In this document: one piece after another, positions 12,214-24,100 of the stretch | How positions within the stretch are numbered: position 1 is the stretch's first letter | Layout of the letters: each line of letters begins with the position of its first letter | Assembly (NCBI GenBank): GCA_013400975.1 | Contig: WBMZ01002724.1 | Span: 62,001-126,000, forward strand | DNA from: Atrichornis clamosus | Taxonomy: Eukaryota > Chordata > Aves > Passeriformes > Menuridae | Length of the DNA stretch: 64,000 bases | Reading direction: 5' to 3' | Position numbers and translations under genes: made by a program | Notes under the pieces: generated by a model | What the model was told of the DNA's origin: nothing | Database searches by the model: none | Seen by the model: only the letters and a program-made list of their open reading frames with translations

Positions 12214-14628
12214 TTTTGTGCCCTGCATTTTGTTTGTGTTTGTGACAAACTAAATTTATCTTATCCTATAAATAACAAAGACATTACATTCATAAATTAT
12301 AAAGCATTTTTAAGTGAGGATCCAGGACAACTTTGAACGGTCTTTGTAATTCTGGCAGAATATCAGATATATTCCAAGTCCAGAACTCTCTATTTTATGT
12401 GTGTTGCTGGAGACCACTGATCTGGAGAAAGAAGGTAACTGCCTTCAGCTAGCAAGTTCTCCTGAAGATATACATTGAGGAAGACTTTGAAGGGATTTAG
12501 GAATATACAGCTTTGGAAACCATGAGTTGTATCTAGTTGGCAATGAAGCTGGCAGTTGTCATGAGGGTTGGGCAGAGGAGATGGTTTTCATGTATCTTAT
12601 TCACTTATATGTATTTTATTCTCTAAGTTATCTAAGCTTATTTTTTTAAGTTTGACATAAGAGAAGCATAACCTGATGCCTGTTTCTAACTTCTGAATTT
12701 CATGCTTTACCTCTTTTAAACATCTTTTTCTTCATGTATGTAGAAAAGAAAAGCAAATAATGCTATTCTAAAAACAGGAATATGAACACAAAGAAGTTCA
12801 GAAAGATATGAGCCCTTATGGTGCCTAGATAAAAGTGTTCAGTACTAACAAAATGTGTCACTCTACATTGGATCCACATCACTGGGAAAGCCATGAAATA
12901 AGAAGAGAAATATGGTAAGAGTTTTGTTCATAAAATAAAATAAAGAATAAAAATAAAAATTATGAAAGAGAAAAGAAACCTTACTAAAAATACATATTTC
13001 CAGAAGGATTAGTGTTTTATGCTGATTTTATATAAAACTGAAATTTCTTTTTGGTTTATTAAATTGCTTCAGAATATAAAATAATGTCTGATTTTTTTTC
13101 TGAAAATAATCCTCTTTGCAATGAAAAATAAAATTTAACTTCAGTATTTCTTCCTTCAAGAAAGGTCTTTAAACAAAATATTGTTTTTCACACTCAGCTG
13201 TTCTCTTTGAGTAATTACAGGTGCATACCTTCTAAGTTTTACCCTTGTTAGAGTGAAAACTGTATTACAGTTTTACAAACCCTCAGAAAACATTTTATGA
13301 AATGTAGTTGCTCAAAAGCATTTGATTATAAAGTTATACTAAAAACATATTTCAATGTGATTGATTTGGAAATATCAACGAGGTCACCCTCAGTGGGGTT
13401 CAAGTCATTAACATGTCAACAGTGTGGTTTACTTCTGAACCATAAGACCTTTGTGTCAATATAGAGAAAAAATTCCACCATTTTAGGGTGTGAATTATCT
13501 GACTTATTTTAGCTATCTGCCTAGGAAAGTCATAGTGCCTTGAAGAGTGACATCAACATCAAAGTCAAGTTTGTATAACTACCTCAGATGTATGTTGCAA
13601 AAATTCACAGTTGGTTAACAAACACCCTTTCTCACTGAGGGCCTCTTACAAAGCTGATACTGCACAGGAAAGTGGATTATTCCATACAACTAAACAAGAA
13701 AGGAAAAGAGAAATGGGGTCACTGCCCATGCCTAAATCTCTCAAGCAATTTTAGGTGCTGCTATAGTGATTTCAAGGTTAGGATGTGTATTCACCTAAAA
13801 AAATTGAAAGGTTATACTGCAACTCACGTAAGAGTATTTCCTACACTTAACTTCTAATACTTTACCATCTCTCAGAACACCTACTGCAGAATGTTACAAT
13901 CGCAGGTGATTTTCTTTCTCATGGAGGAGGTGTTAAAAGGAATGACATTATCCAAATTATGTCCTGGCATGAAGTCATGCATCTTAAGCTGGCTTTATAG
14001 ATCCAATTACATGCATTTAGCCTGTTACAGTAAGAGACACCTTGCAAAGCTAAATATTCTGGTTTAACTTTAGTGAAACATTTTCTATTTGCTTTCATGA
14101 AATTATGTGTAATCAGATTTGAAACATTTATTTTCAATATTTCCAGTTACGTGAAAGAGGATTTGTAAGAAAAAAACCAGAAGAATTAAAAAGTTTGCAT
14201 GTTTTTCTTTTGAATGTATACGACCTTCAGCTTCTGTTATTTTGCAGACCACAGTTTTCTCATAGAGGATATTATTATGTTTAAAACAAAGAGAGAAAGA
14301 AAATCAGAGACAAAGAGGTGGAGAAATGTATTATTTATAGATATGCTTCAAAATTATCTGGCTACTGCACAATAGTTGGCAAATAAAAAGTCACATACCT
14401 ATTTGCCAAAATGCATATGACATATGGTTGCCAAAGACAAACCATCTGCAGCAGATGTCCTTTGGGTAGGTAATATCTTGTTTCCTGAATGACCAATTTT
14501 ACTGTTTCCAAAATATAAAAGTGTATAGAAAACAAACAATACATTTAAACAAAGGAAGAACAGGTTTCCACATTTGAAAGCTGAAATTATACACATAAAA
14601 ATACATTAAAAAATAATTTTAATAAGAT
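12214..14628. other. Unique AT-rich noncoding DNA
   Basis: No gene, RNA or transposon recognised. Short A-rich patches occur (for example 12930-12970, AAAATAAA-like). The open frames here, all under 80 codons, have no domain features. Confidence 0.6.
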
Positions 14629-14693
14629 CTGGTTGCTCGGGCCCCATCCAAGCTGGCCTTGAACATTTTCAGGGATGGGACATACACAACCCC
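14629..14693 (-). mobile_element. Short CR1 scrap
   Basis: About 65 bp matches the internal 3' region of CR1 in antisense, recognisable by 'GGTTGCTCGGGCCCCATCC' and 'GGCCTTGAACATTTTCAGGGATGGG'. Both the CR1 tail octamer and the upstream ORF2 are absent, so the copy is broken at both ends, probably by later deletion. Confidence 0.8.
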
Positions 14694-17177
14694 ATTTTTT
14701 AACTACTTCAGAAGTAGTTCAGACTATATATTTTTATGCATGTAATTGTGATTGTCTGTATCATTTTTGGAGGTATGTTGTGATCAGTACTCAAGACCTG
14801 AAGTAGGTGGTGAAAACAAGCCACAAAGTGGTGTACATTATCACATTTTATGTCCCTAACAAGTAAATTTTTTATTCTTCACTCTGCATTTCTTAAACTA
14901 CTTTGTGTTTCTAGAGCAGATTCTAAAGTCTTGGTACCTTTTCCCTGAAAAATGACCATTCATTAATTTATTTATATTTAAAGTAAATGAGAAAAACTTC
15001 AGCTTTATTGCATTTGTTCCAAAACCAGAAAAAAATGGAGAAGATAAAATGCATGCATATATATTTTGAGATAATGGCAGGTGTGTAAATCAAACACTAG
15101 GGTACCTAGTTACAGGCCTTCTGTGTTTCAGACAGACAAGTACAAAATCCTAAATCACATAGCTGAAAAGTTCTTTGTGTTATTTGACTGTTACAAAGCA
15201 CTGGTTCAAAGTTATGTGATATTTTTGAAGTATATTCAGATCTTGGTAAACCTGCTCTGTGTGATGGAACTCTAATTGAATGAACACCATTACAGTTTCA
15301 AGGAGGAAAAAACCCACCCCTGAAACAACTGTCGGAGATAACATTCCACAGGTATTTGAAGGTAGTGCTAATACAACTTGCTTGGTAGTCACTGCTGGCA
15401 GTCCTTCTTCCAACCACTTCTCAGCTCATAAGTAACTCACACTGCTGTTGGTTTACATGTCATGCATAAACCTATCCTAACTAATCTCTCCCAAACAGTA
15501 ACAGGGAGTTTGGCTAAATCCATACCACTTGCAACTATTTGTCTGCTACAAAAATTAAATCTTTCCCAAAAGAAACCATAATTATTTTCACTTGGAGATA
15601 CCTTAATAAGCATCACCTATAATTTACTGGAAAACTGTGGTGGAAAATATTTGTCTATGCCTATACTAATAAATTAAATATGCCCAAGAGCATTCAAGAG
15701 GATTGAAGTCAGCTAAACAGAGTAGTCTACATCTGCTCTGGGATGCTCTTTTTACTGCTGGCATAAGGTTACTGCATGAGAACTGACTATGTCAAACAGT
15801 CCCTGGAAAATTCAGCCTCCCAGATTGTGCCCAGAAACTGTTAGGGACAATGCTATTAGCGTTTAGACAAAACATGTTTGAGGCCCCTACAACAGGGCAG
15901 TGGTATATGGGGTTGTATTTCAGGGCCCAGGAGTGCTCCAGAGCAGTGTGTGATGTGCTATTAGAGACACAGACTCTGGTGCTTCTCCTCATGTAAATGA
16001 CTAGCATGTCGTGAACAGTATCTTCTCCTAGAAAAACTACTGTCCGTACAAAAATTGTTGTTTGTAGGATTTAATTGTCTCTGATGGACACGAAACTTTC
16101 TCTTTGCATTTTTTTTATTTGTTTCTTCTTCCGTATGACTCCCTTTTATATAGCAACTATACGAAGAAGAAAAGAGAAAAAACCCACATCAACTCTACAT
16201 AAGGATTTAATATAAGAGGGGTTTTTCATTTGTTTTTCAATTCACTTTCTAGTAAATATCACAACATAATGGCACAGAATCTGTAGTGGTTAGTAAAACA
16301 AATTAACAGAATGTATAACCCACCCAACTTTATAGATCAAATAACCCTGAAAAGGGGCACATTTTTATTATGAATGCAAAGTTTGCTAACAATGTCACAA
16401 TACATTGGTTCCCACAGATGTCACTGATTAACTGTTGTTTAAAAATGGAAAAAGAACTCCTTAGCAGGAATACAATTAAAAAAAAAAAAAAAAAAGGATA
16501 TCCACTCATTTCTCGATTCTTCTCCTTTTATGTACCCAGATTGTATTATTGTTATTAAGTCTGATGTAAGCATTTTAGATGAGGGAAAATAAAAACTATA
16601 CCTATGTTTAAATGACTGTCTACAAGTATCTTAAAAAAATCTTTAAATGACTCCTTATAAGCATAAAATTGCTTGAAACCTCCTTGATTTTTCATAAGAC
16701 TTTTACAGAATTTTCAATAATTTCTTCCTAAAGAAAGCATATTCTACTGCAGGCAAGAAAAATATTAGCCCATTTTTATTCCCCCTCCTACACGATCTTC
16801 AAAATACAGGAAGGAAGAAGTATTCTAAGTCCCATAGATCAGATTTTGTAAGTTTATGGTAGAAATAGAAACACTAATAACAGTAAGGCAGTAGAAATGC
16901 ATATGTGAAGTGACATGTCAAAACAATAAGTGCTGTAATTCAGTTCACTTTGATGATCTATTTTGTTTCTGCATGTTATTCTTTTGACTATACTCAGGAA
17001 AAAAGTATTATAAATTATAGGAAAGAAAAGGGAATGTTTACATTACTGAGAAAATATGTTTTTAACAATTATAATTTATATAAGGTCATGAGAAGAAAAG
17101 AATCAAAACACTAACAGCATCTGGGGTAGAAGACATGAGAGGCAATCAAATATGAAATAATAGTTTGAAAATATCAC
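14694..17177. other. Unique AT-rich noncoding DNA
   Basis: No gene recognised. A moderately GC-rich patch at about 15790-16010 has open frames of no known family and could be an ancient repeat. An A18 run lies at 16478-16495. Confidence 0.55.
16478..16495. repeat. Poly-A run (18)
   Basis: Eighteen consecutive A without a recognisable retroposon body next to them. Confidence 0.85.
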
Positions 17178-17484
17178 ATGAACATGCAATGTGCCCCCGT
17201 CACAAAGAAGGCCAGTGACTTCTTGGGTTGCCTTAGGAATAGCATTTTCAGCAGGTCAAGGGAGGTGATCTTCCCCTCTGCTCAGGCATGCTGAGAACAC
17301 ATTCTGACTTCTTGGTCCATTGCCAGACTTCTCAATGCAGGAGAGATCTGGACACACTGGAGGGAGATGAGTGTAGGGCCATGAATATGATTAGGAGATT
17401 GGAGTGCCTGACATCTGAGGAGCTCCTGGAAGAGCTGGGGCTGGTCAGCCTGGGGAAGGCTCTGGGAGAAATAGCTGTAATACA
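17178..17484 (+). mobile_element. CR1 LINE fragment, ORF2 C-terminal region
   Basis: Sense-strand CR1 sequence from the block that encodes the ORF2 segment following the RT palm. The reading starts like M-x-x-Q-C-A-x-V-x-K-K-A and continues through a decayed version of the 'SRSREVI' block. It then passes the decayed equivalent of 'ERVQRRATKMI', readable around 17365-17400 as 'CRAMNMIRRLE', and a 'LGLVSLGKALG' stretch near 17435-17467. It ends before the CR1 3' UTR. Both ends are truncated and the frame is broken by indels. It lies about 70 bp upstream of a large tetranucleotide array. Confidence 0.88.
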
Positions 17485-17552
17485 CTTAACTTGGCTGCTT
17501 GGAAAATAGAGGTTTCCATGTGGGATCTTTCATCTGAGTAGGTGTTATCCAA

Positions 17553-17600
17553 GGGGGGAGGGAGGGAGGGAGGGAAGGAGGGAAGGAAGGAAGGAAGGAA
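17553..17600 (+). repeat. (GGGA)n to (GGAA)n leader of tetranucleotide array
   Basis: GGGA units grade into GGAA units immediately before the GGAC core. The gradual unit change suggests stepwise mutation and expansion of one seed array. Confidence 0.9.
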
Positions 17601-17900
17601 GGACGGACGGACGGACGGACGGACGGACGGACGGACGGACGGACGGACGGACGGACGGACGGACGGACGGACGGACGGACGGACGGACGGACGGACGGAC
17701 GGACGGACGGACGGACGGACGGACGGACGGACGGACGGACGGACGGACGGACGGACGGACGGACGGACGGACGGACGGACGGACGGACGGACGGACGGAC
17801 GGACGGACGGACGGACGGACGGACGGACGGACGGACGGACGGACGGACGGACGGACGGACGGACGGACGGACGGACGGACGGACGGACGGACGGACGGAC
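17601..17900 (+). repeat. (GGAC)75 perfect tetranucleotide array
   Basis: The 300 bases are exactly 75 uninterrupted GGAC units, giving one CpG every four bases (CGGA register) in an otherwise CpG-poor window. Because the array length is not stopped by any frame, it creates long artificial ORFs (Arg-Thr-Asp-Gly on the plus strand, Val-Arg-Pro-Ser on the minus). Perfect purity over 300 bp implies recent expansion, or an assembly-propagated length. The true length in the animal is uncertain because the assembly breaks just downstream. Confidence 0.97.
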
Positions 17901-17931
17901 GGAAGGAAGGAAGGAAGGAAAAGAAGGAAAT
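17901..17931 (+). repeat. (GGAA)n trailer of the array
   Basis: GGAA units directly follow the GGAC core and mirror the leader. The same GGAA-AAGAAGGAAA edge reappears after the undetermined base at 18011. Confidence 0.9.
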
Positions 17932-18010
17932 ATGTACCAAAGGTTCCTGAATTCTTTACAAGGAACTTGGTTTCTGAAGTCATTAGAAAGGAATAAACTA
18001 AAATTAAAAA
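17917..18010 (+). repeat. Duplicated flank, copy 1
   Basis: A 94-bp segment from the end of the GGAA run to the N is nearly identical to 18038-18123. The two copies differ by an 8-bp indel (present here, around 17949-17956) and I see no other difference. See the finding on a suspected false duplication. Confidence 0.93.
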
Positions 18011-18011
18011 N
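18011..18011. other. Undetermined base (N), likely assembly gap
   Basis: This is the single N I noticed in the window. It sits exactly where copy 1 of the flank ends and GGAA repeats restart, so it probably marks a join or gap of unknown size rather than one ambiguous base. Confidence 0.85.
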
Positions 18012-18123
18012 AAGGAAGGAAGGAAGGAAGGAAGGAAGGAAAAGAAGGAAATATGTACCAAAGGTTCCTTACAAGGAACTTGGTTTCTGAAGTCATTAGA
18101 AAGGAATAAACTAAAATTAAAAA
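18012..18123 (+). repeat. GGAA run and duplicated flank, copy 2
   Basis: After the N, GGAA units (18012-18039) lead into a second copy of the flank (18038-18123) that lacks 8 bp relative to copy 1. Unique sequence then continues from about 18124. Confidence 0.93.
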
Positions 18124-21100
18124 ATTTAAAAAGAATAGACACCTTACACATGCATGCACATTTATATTCACTATATTTTAGATAATTTCATAAATAGTTT
18201 TTAATGTTTAAATTTCAAGTAACTATAATAATTATTTAGATATCTTAGGAAAATGTTACATGTACATATTTATTTAGGATAAAAGTCACATTAGTATTTT
18301 CTTCCACTAAAATAGGTAAAGAATTTTCTTGTTGTAAACTTTTAAAGTACCTCTTTCCATTATCCAAAGCAGTTCAAAGCAGAATTGCTCACAGATGACT
18401 GAACAATCAGTACAAGAAAATGTACTTTAATATCTTTGACAAAACACAGATGGTTTCCATGTACAATTAAAGCTTTTTAAAGATAAGTTTCTTTGGATTT
18501 GCCTTCAAAAAATTATTTACATAGGTGACATTTCAAACATCATTCAGTTTAACTAAAATGCACTTTAAAACAAAGTATTTGAATTTTTAAATTACAGCAG
18601 AGCATCATGTATGTTCAGTAAATAAAATTCAATGCATTTTAAAGGTGAAAAAATTATTCTTTAGTGCAAGTACTCATATTCAGGTTATTTTCTGACAGCA
18701 GCAGACCTCATTGTCATCAGAAAGACAGGAAATCACTTCACATGGCCCAGATAGAGACATGTTTGAATCACTAAAGAAATTTGAAAACAGGATATATTCT
18801 TTGGAGTCATGGTGATAAAGAGTTTTAAGCAATGATATTTTTATTTAACTGAGATGTAAATAGAGAAATATCATATAATCAGAATCTAAAATATTTTTAA
18901 TAGGATCTGCCCTGTGAATCTAAGATTTAGAAATGGTCATAAATTTCAAAATCTCAAATTTTTTGGAAAGGTGGAACCATTCAATTCATTTGAAAGTTAC
19001 CTGTCTAGATTACTCATTAAAAAATGTTTATATATTTCATTGAGTCTAAAATTTGAGTAATAAATCATATGTAGTTAAATATTTCAAACATGTGTCATAT
19101 TCTTACCTTATTTCTTATATACATTGGTAATTTAAAATACACCCTTATCATGGAAAGTAATCCAAACATACTAGCATCGCACTTAAAATATTTTATGTTG
19201 ATTTTTTATATTGCACATTTTACTGTCTCTTTCCACTTTTCACAGAGCTTATCAGATTTTCTCTGATAAGTTGTTTTTTCTCTGATTTGTATGGTTACCC
19301 TGCCCTTCAAATTACATCGTGATTTTTTAAAAAATGATTTATAGAAGTCCTTTATTTATTCCAGTAGTTATTTTTCCTCTGTATAGTACAGAAACCAGGA
19401 TTCCCTGCACATGCCTATGCACATCTTTAAAGATTTTTCTTCTAACTCTTCATCTTTTTCCTTCTGTCATTTCTTAAAATGACAGAGTTAAAATTTCACG
19501 CTACTTTTTGCATCTGCAGATTGGTTGTTTGAGAACTACTGCTATTATTCCACCTGTTTTTCTATTATCTTAAAAAGTATCTTGTGTGTTCACAGTTAAA
19601 TCCCAACATATTTTCAGCTAACATCACGTAGACTAGATTGTACTTACTGTAACTTAGAGTATGACTCCTGAATTGCTCTGCTTATGTTTTGTTCTCTGAA
19701 TCTTCACTGCTGACCTCTACAGCAGACTTGGTCTTGAGCAAATATAATGGACTAAATATTTGCACTCAGAGTAGTTGTGTACTGCTCTGCACTAGTTGTG
19801 TACTACAGGAATGTCTGTACAGTAACACATCTTGTCGGAAGGATCAAGATACAATTACATGGTTGGCATAATCAAAGGCTCTGTGATAAAAATAAGTGCA
19901 TTGCAGACTGCTCCAACATGTGTTTTAAATTTTCTAATGAGTCCCTCATTTGGATGGCAAATGTATGCTTATATCATGGAAACTTTTACTCCTTTTAGCT
20001 AAGCCTCTGAAGTAATTTCAAGGCATATGTATTTGAACTGTTTTATTTCCTTTTCTTTGAACATTTTTGAGAACATTGGACTTCATAAATCATATTTATA
20101 ATCAGCAAGACGGATTTAGAACAGAAATACACTTTTCATGAATAAATTTTAAAATTTCAGTACTCATCATCTGTGAAATTTCTCTTCATCTGTAAAGATT
20201 TTGTGGAAACACCCTTCAAGCAGCAAAATCACATTGGAGCATAGTCTCAACATTAGAGTTAGACAGCAGTTTCAACACTTACTTTGTATTGTTTAATCCA
20301 GCAACTTTAAATAATTAATAGAAAATCTACTGAATTTACATTTCTATAGCATGGATTGGGGCTTTTCTTACAATAAAATTATATTTTTATCTCACTTGGC
20401 ACATTGAGCATAAAAGGAAGCTCTTCTTTTACAAGAATGATGACAATGAATTAATAAATAATGAAAAAACCTGCCTTCACTTTCTGAGTCCAGACCTTTA
20501 ATTTTTTTCTGAAACTTATATCTGATATTTCTTTTTCAGCATCAAACTTGAGCTTGATATTTACTTACCCAGTATAGGAAGAGATAGAGTCTGATTTTGG
20601 GCTCTCTGAAGGTTTACTGTCACAGGATCCAGGAAACAACTTTATGAACTGCTTTGGTGACAAATCCTACTATTACGTCTGTCCATGTTGACTTGTGTGG
20701 AGAGTCCTGTTAATCCTCCCTCATGTTCCAAATGAGTGCTTATATTTATTCATATTGAGATACTCATAGGGCTATGAGAAGTTTTTTCTTCCATAAGGAT
20801 ATCGTTTTTTTCAGATTTAATTTGTTATGTACTATAATTATCTACTTCACATAGAAAAAATGAAATGTATTCATTCATGCATATGTATTTACAGCATCAC
20901 AGGACTAAATGTACTAATAAGGTATGTGACCAGAAAGAGTTTTTAAAGTTAAAAAGTATGATCAAAAAATTAGTAAATTTGTGACTGTTGGAATCGACTG
21001 TTAGAAGTGAATAGGTGAAGATGCTGCAGAGGCCTAAACATTTCCTTTTGGAGATCTGTAACCTGAAGCACACACCAAATATATATTAATTTTGTACATT

Positions 21101-24100
21101 TACACCCAAATATTTATCTTTTGGTTAAGATCAGGCAGAATGTTAGGCCATACTTTTTGTTTTGCCATCCATATTTACAAAGCCATTTCCACCAAAAATA
21201 ATCTAGACAGTAAAATTAGTTACAGTGTATAAGCAGAATATAATCCTATATTAACTGCCACATCACATGTCACAGAAACTCATGACCTTATGTACACACC
21301 TGTACTTATCTCAAAAGAAAGAAAATCAAAAGGCCTGGCCTTCACAGAGCCTACAGCTAGGGTGAACATCCATATTTACCAGTCTGAACAGCAAACACAC
21401 ACACATCAGCACTCTTTCAGTACTAATCACAAAGTATCTTTAGTGCCACTGAGTTATGAAGTCAATAATGAACCTCTTTGAATTAGCCACCTAACAATCA
21501 AATACAGATCAATTGAGATTTGTTTTATTTAGCTGTCACTATAGAACAAAGACCTTACTTTGTTACACACGCCCCAAAAATACTTTGTAAGTGATATAGT
21601 TTTTATTTTAGTTTCAAATATCACCCTTTGATGTCAGCTGCCTAGGAAGAAACTCATATCCTTTTTCTTTATCACTATTAGCCTTTTTTTAGCTATCTTT
21701 AATATACCCATGAAAGAAAGTACAGTTCTTTGTGTTCCTGAGTGGAATTTGCCTTCTGATGTGGTATTCAAACTATTTTTACTTCTCAAATTAAAAAGGA
21801 GGAAGATTTTAATTCTGACAATTGCATGAAAGAGGGAGAAACTGTTTTAGGCCTGGAGGGATCTCTGAACTGGAGTCCAGAACAGAATAGGTCTTTTCAT
21901 CGTCTCCTTTTAAACAGCAAAACTATTATTTTAAAATCAACAGTGCTGCTTGCTTTGCAGGCATCCCTTTGATACCAAGCACTACCTTATGCCAGCTGAT
22001 AGCAAACGTTACCAACTGGCAAGTTTACCTCCAGTTCACTTGAACAGTGAATTGGAAATTCATCCAGTTACTCATTCAAAATATAAACAAGTATATCCAT
22101 TACTTGACTAAATTCTCACTTCATAGCTTGAGCTAAAATTTCAACTAGTCTAATGGAAGAAATTTTTGAAAGGAAAAGAGTTTCCTTTTATTTTTCTAAT
22201 AAAAAGTCTAAATAATAGAACGAGTTCCAAAAGCATCAGGAATACACAAGGAAAGTATTGGCCTGAAACTAAAATCTGCTCAAAATAAGACTTTTCCTTT
22301 GACTGGAGATTAAAGTATTGCATACCTTAAGTGAATTTGTTGGAGGAAATCACTAACATACACCTTCACTGGTAGACTAAGGACAGAAATAATGATGCTG
22401 CTTTTACTTTTAATGTCTTGAAGCTCAGATAGCTCAGCCTTTTCTCAGGTATCAATATTCAAAAATGTTTCTGAACATTACTAACAGAACTTTGAACATC
22501 ATGAGAACAGCCTTTTAATAAGGTAATCACAAAAAAGTTTATGTGTGGAAAACAAGTAAATGAGTAATAAATACTTGGGATATTAAATTTATGTTAAAAA
22601 GGCTTGCTTAAAAGTGTCTACATAAAGTGAAAATGAACAAATACAACACATAGAGATCAATGAGTGCCAAATAAGGTCTCTGTAAGCATTTTTATAATGC
22701 TTCACTTATGTCTCAGATTTCGATCATGGATATTCAAATGGCCCATGTTACATTTACAGTTTGTATTAGAAAGTAAGTTTAGTAATTTACCTCTGTCAAA
22801 AAAAAATGCTATGTCTTTTCAAGTCTACTTCTGAAAAATTAATAATCAGAAAGAGAGTGTAAGAACATCTTATGCAGTTTAATCTGTGATCATCCCATTG
22901 AAGTTCTCTCATTTAGGAGTTGCATGCTTCATTGCCATCCCTCTCACATAGTCAACTACATACATAAAAGCTGAATACCATTAAGTATGAACTCTCTGAG
23001 GAAATTACTAAATAATTGCATGAAAAAGGAAGTGGATACCATTACACAAAATTTGTGCAGTCAAAGTATCCTATAATTAGAGTTGAAGATTCCCATTAAA
23101 AGAATCTTTCATAAACACTATGCAGAACTGACCCAGAGTTCTCTTATCTGGGTTCCTAGTTATGATACTGTTCTGATGGGTAAGTTCAAAACAATGAGTT
23201 ACTGAAACTTCTGCATCAAGCAGAGTAATGTAAACCTAAATTTCAGTTCAGAAGTTGAAGCTGTACTTTCTTTTTAGTGAGCAAACTTAAAAAAGAAAAT
23301 TTTATATTGCAATTTAAATATTTTGGACATAGGATTTATGAACAAAATCAGCTGTGAAACTGCAACTCTTTCCTCAGCACAGCAGTTTATTAACCAAAGA
23401 CATGGTTACCACCATAGAAGTCGTTTTAAAATTATTATCCTGCTGACATTTTTAGATAGTAACCTCTAAAATGAAGGAAAAAAAAGAATAAATTGAGCAT
23501 TTTTATTAACAAAACCTTGAATTCCTTTACTTTCTACATCTATTTGCAAGAATACTCTTCCCTTTTTCCCTATTTCTTCCCCCACTATATCATATAGTCT
23601 TACACCTTGTGTAAGAACTAAATCGTTGTCCTAAGGACAGAGGCTTTTCTGCATTATTCATTATTATGTACATTTTGCAATATACACTCATCATTATTAT
23701 AGGTTAAAACTCTACTCACCATTATTATAAGTTGTTCAAGTCCTATAATGATACTAGAGCAAGATAATTCATGCAAAAACTCCAAAGACAATTCTCTTTT
23801 TTGCAATCATTTGATATATTTGACAGTAATATTTCTTACTTCGTCCTCCTCCTCCTCCCTCTTGTCTCATATTAACAAGATTTTTCTTCTTATTGAATAG
23901 ACAAAGACACAATGGTGAAATCCTTACTCCTAGCAGAGAATTTCAGGGTCGAGTCAGTGTCTAAAGTCACAGCAGCAAAGAGCAGCACAGCTGAGAACCT
24001 TAGGCTCGGGGGTAACTTCATCAAAAGGGTTCTGATCACACCCAAGATATTCTTAGGATTAGTGCAGAATTATCATTTTGAATTAGGGATCCATAGGCTG

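Noticed and set aside
17553..18050. CRISPR-like array
   Set aside because: The repeat has a 4-bp period with no spacers. It is a vertebrate microsatellite.
17486..18151. Long ORFs of Arg-Thr-Asp-Gly and Val-Arg-Pro-Ser repeats (up to 221 codons) on both strands
   Set aside because: They are translations of the GGAC/GGAA microsatellite, which has no stops in some frames, and they run through the N. There is no non-repeat coding evidence.
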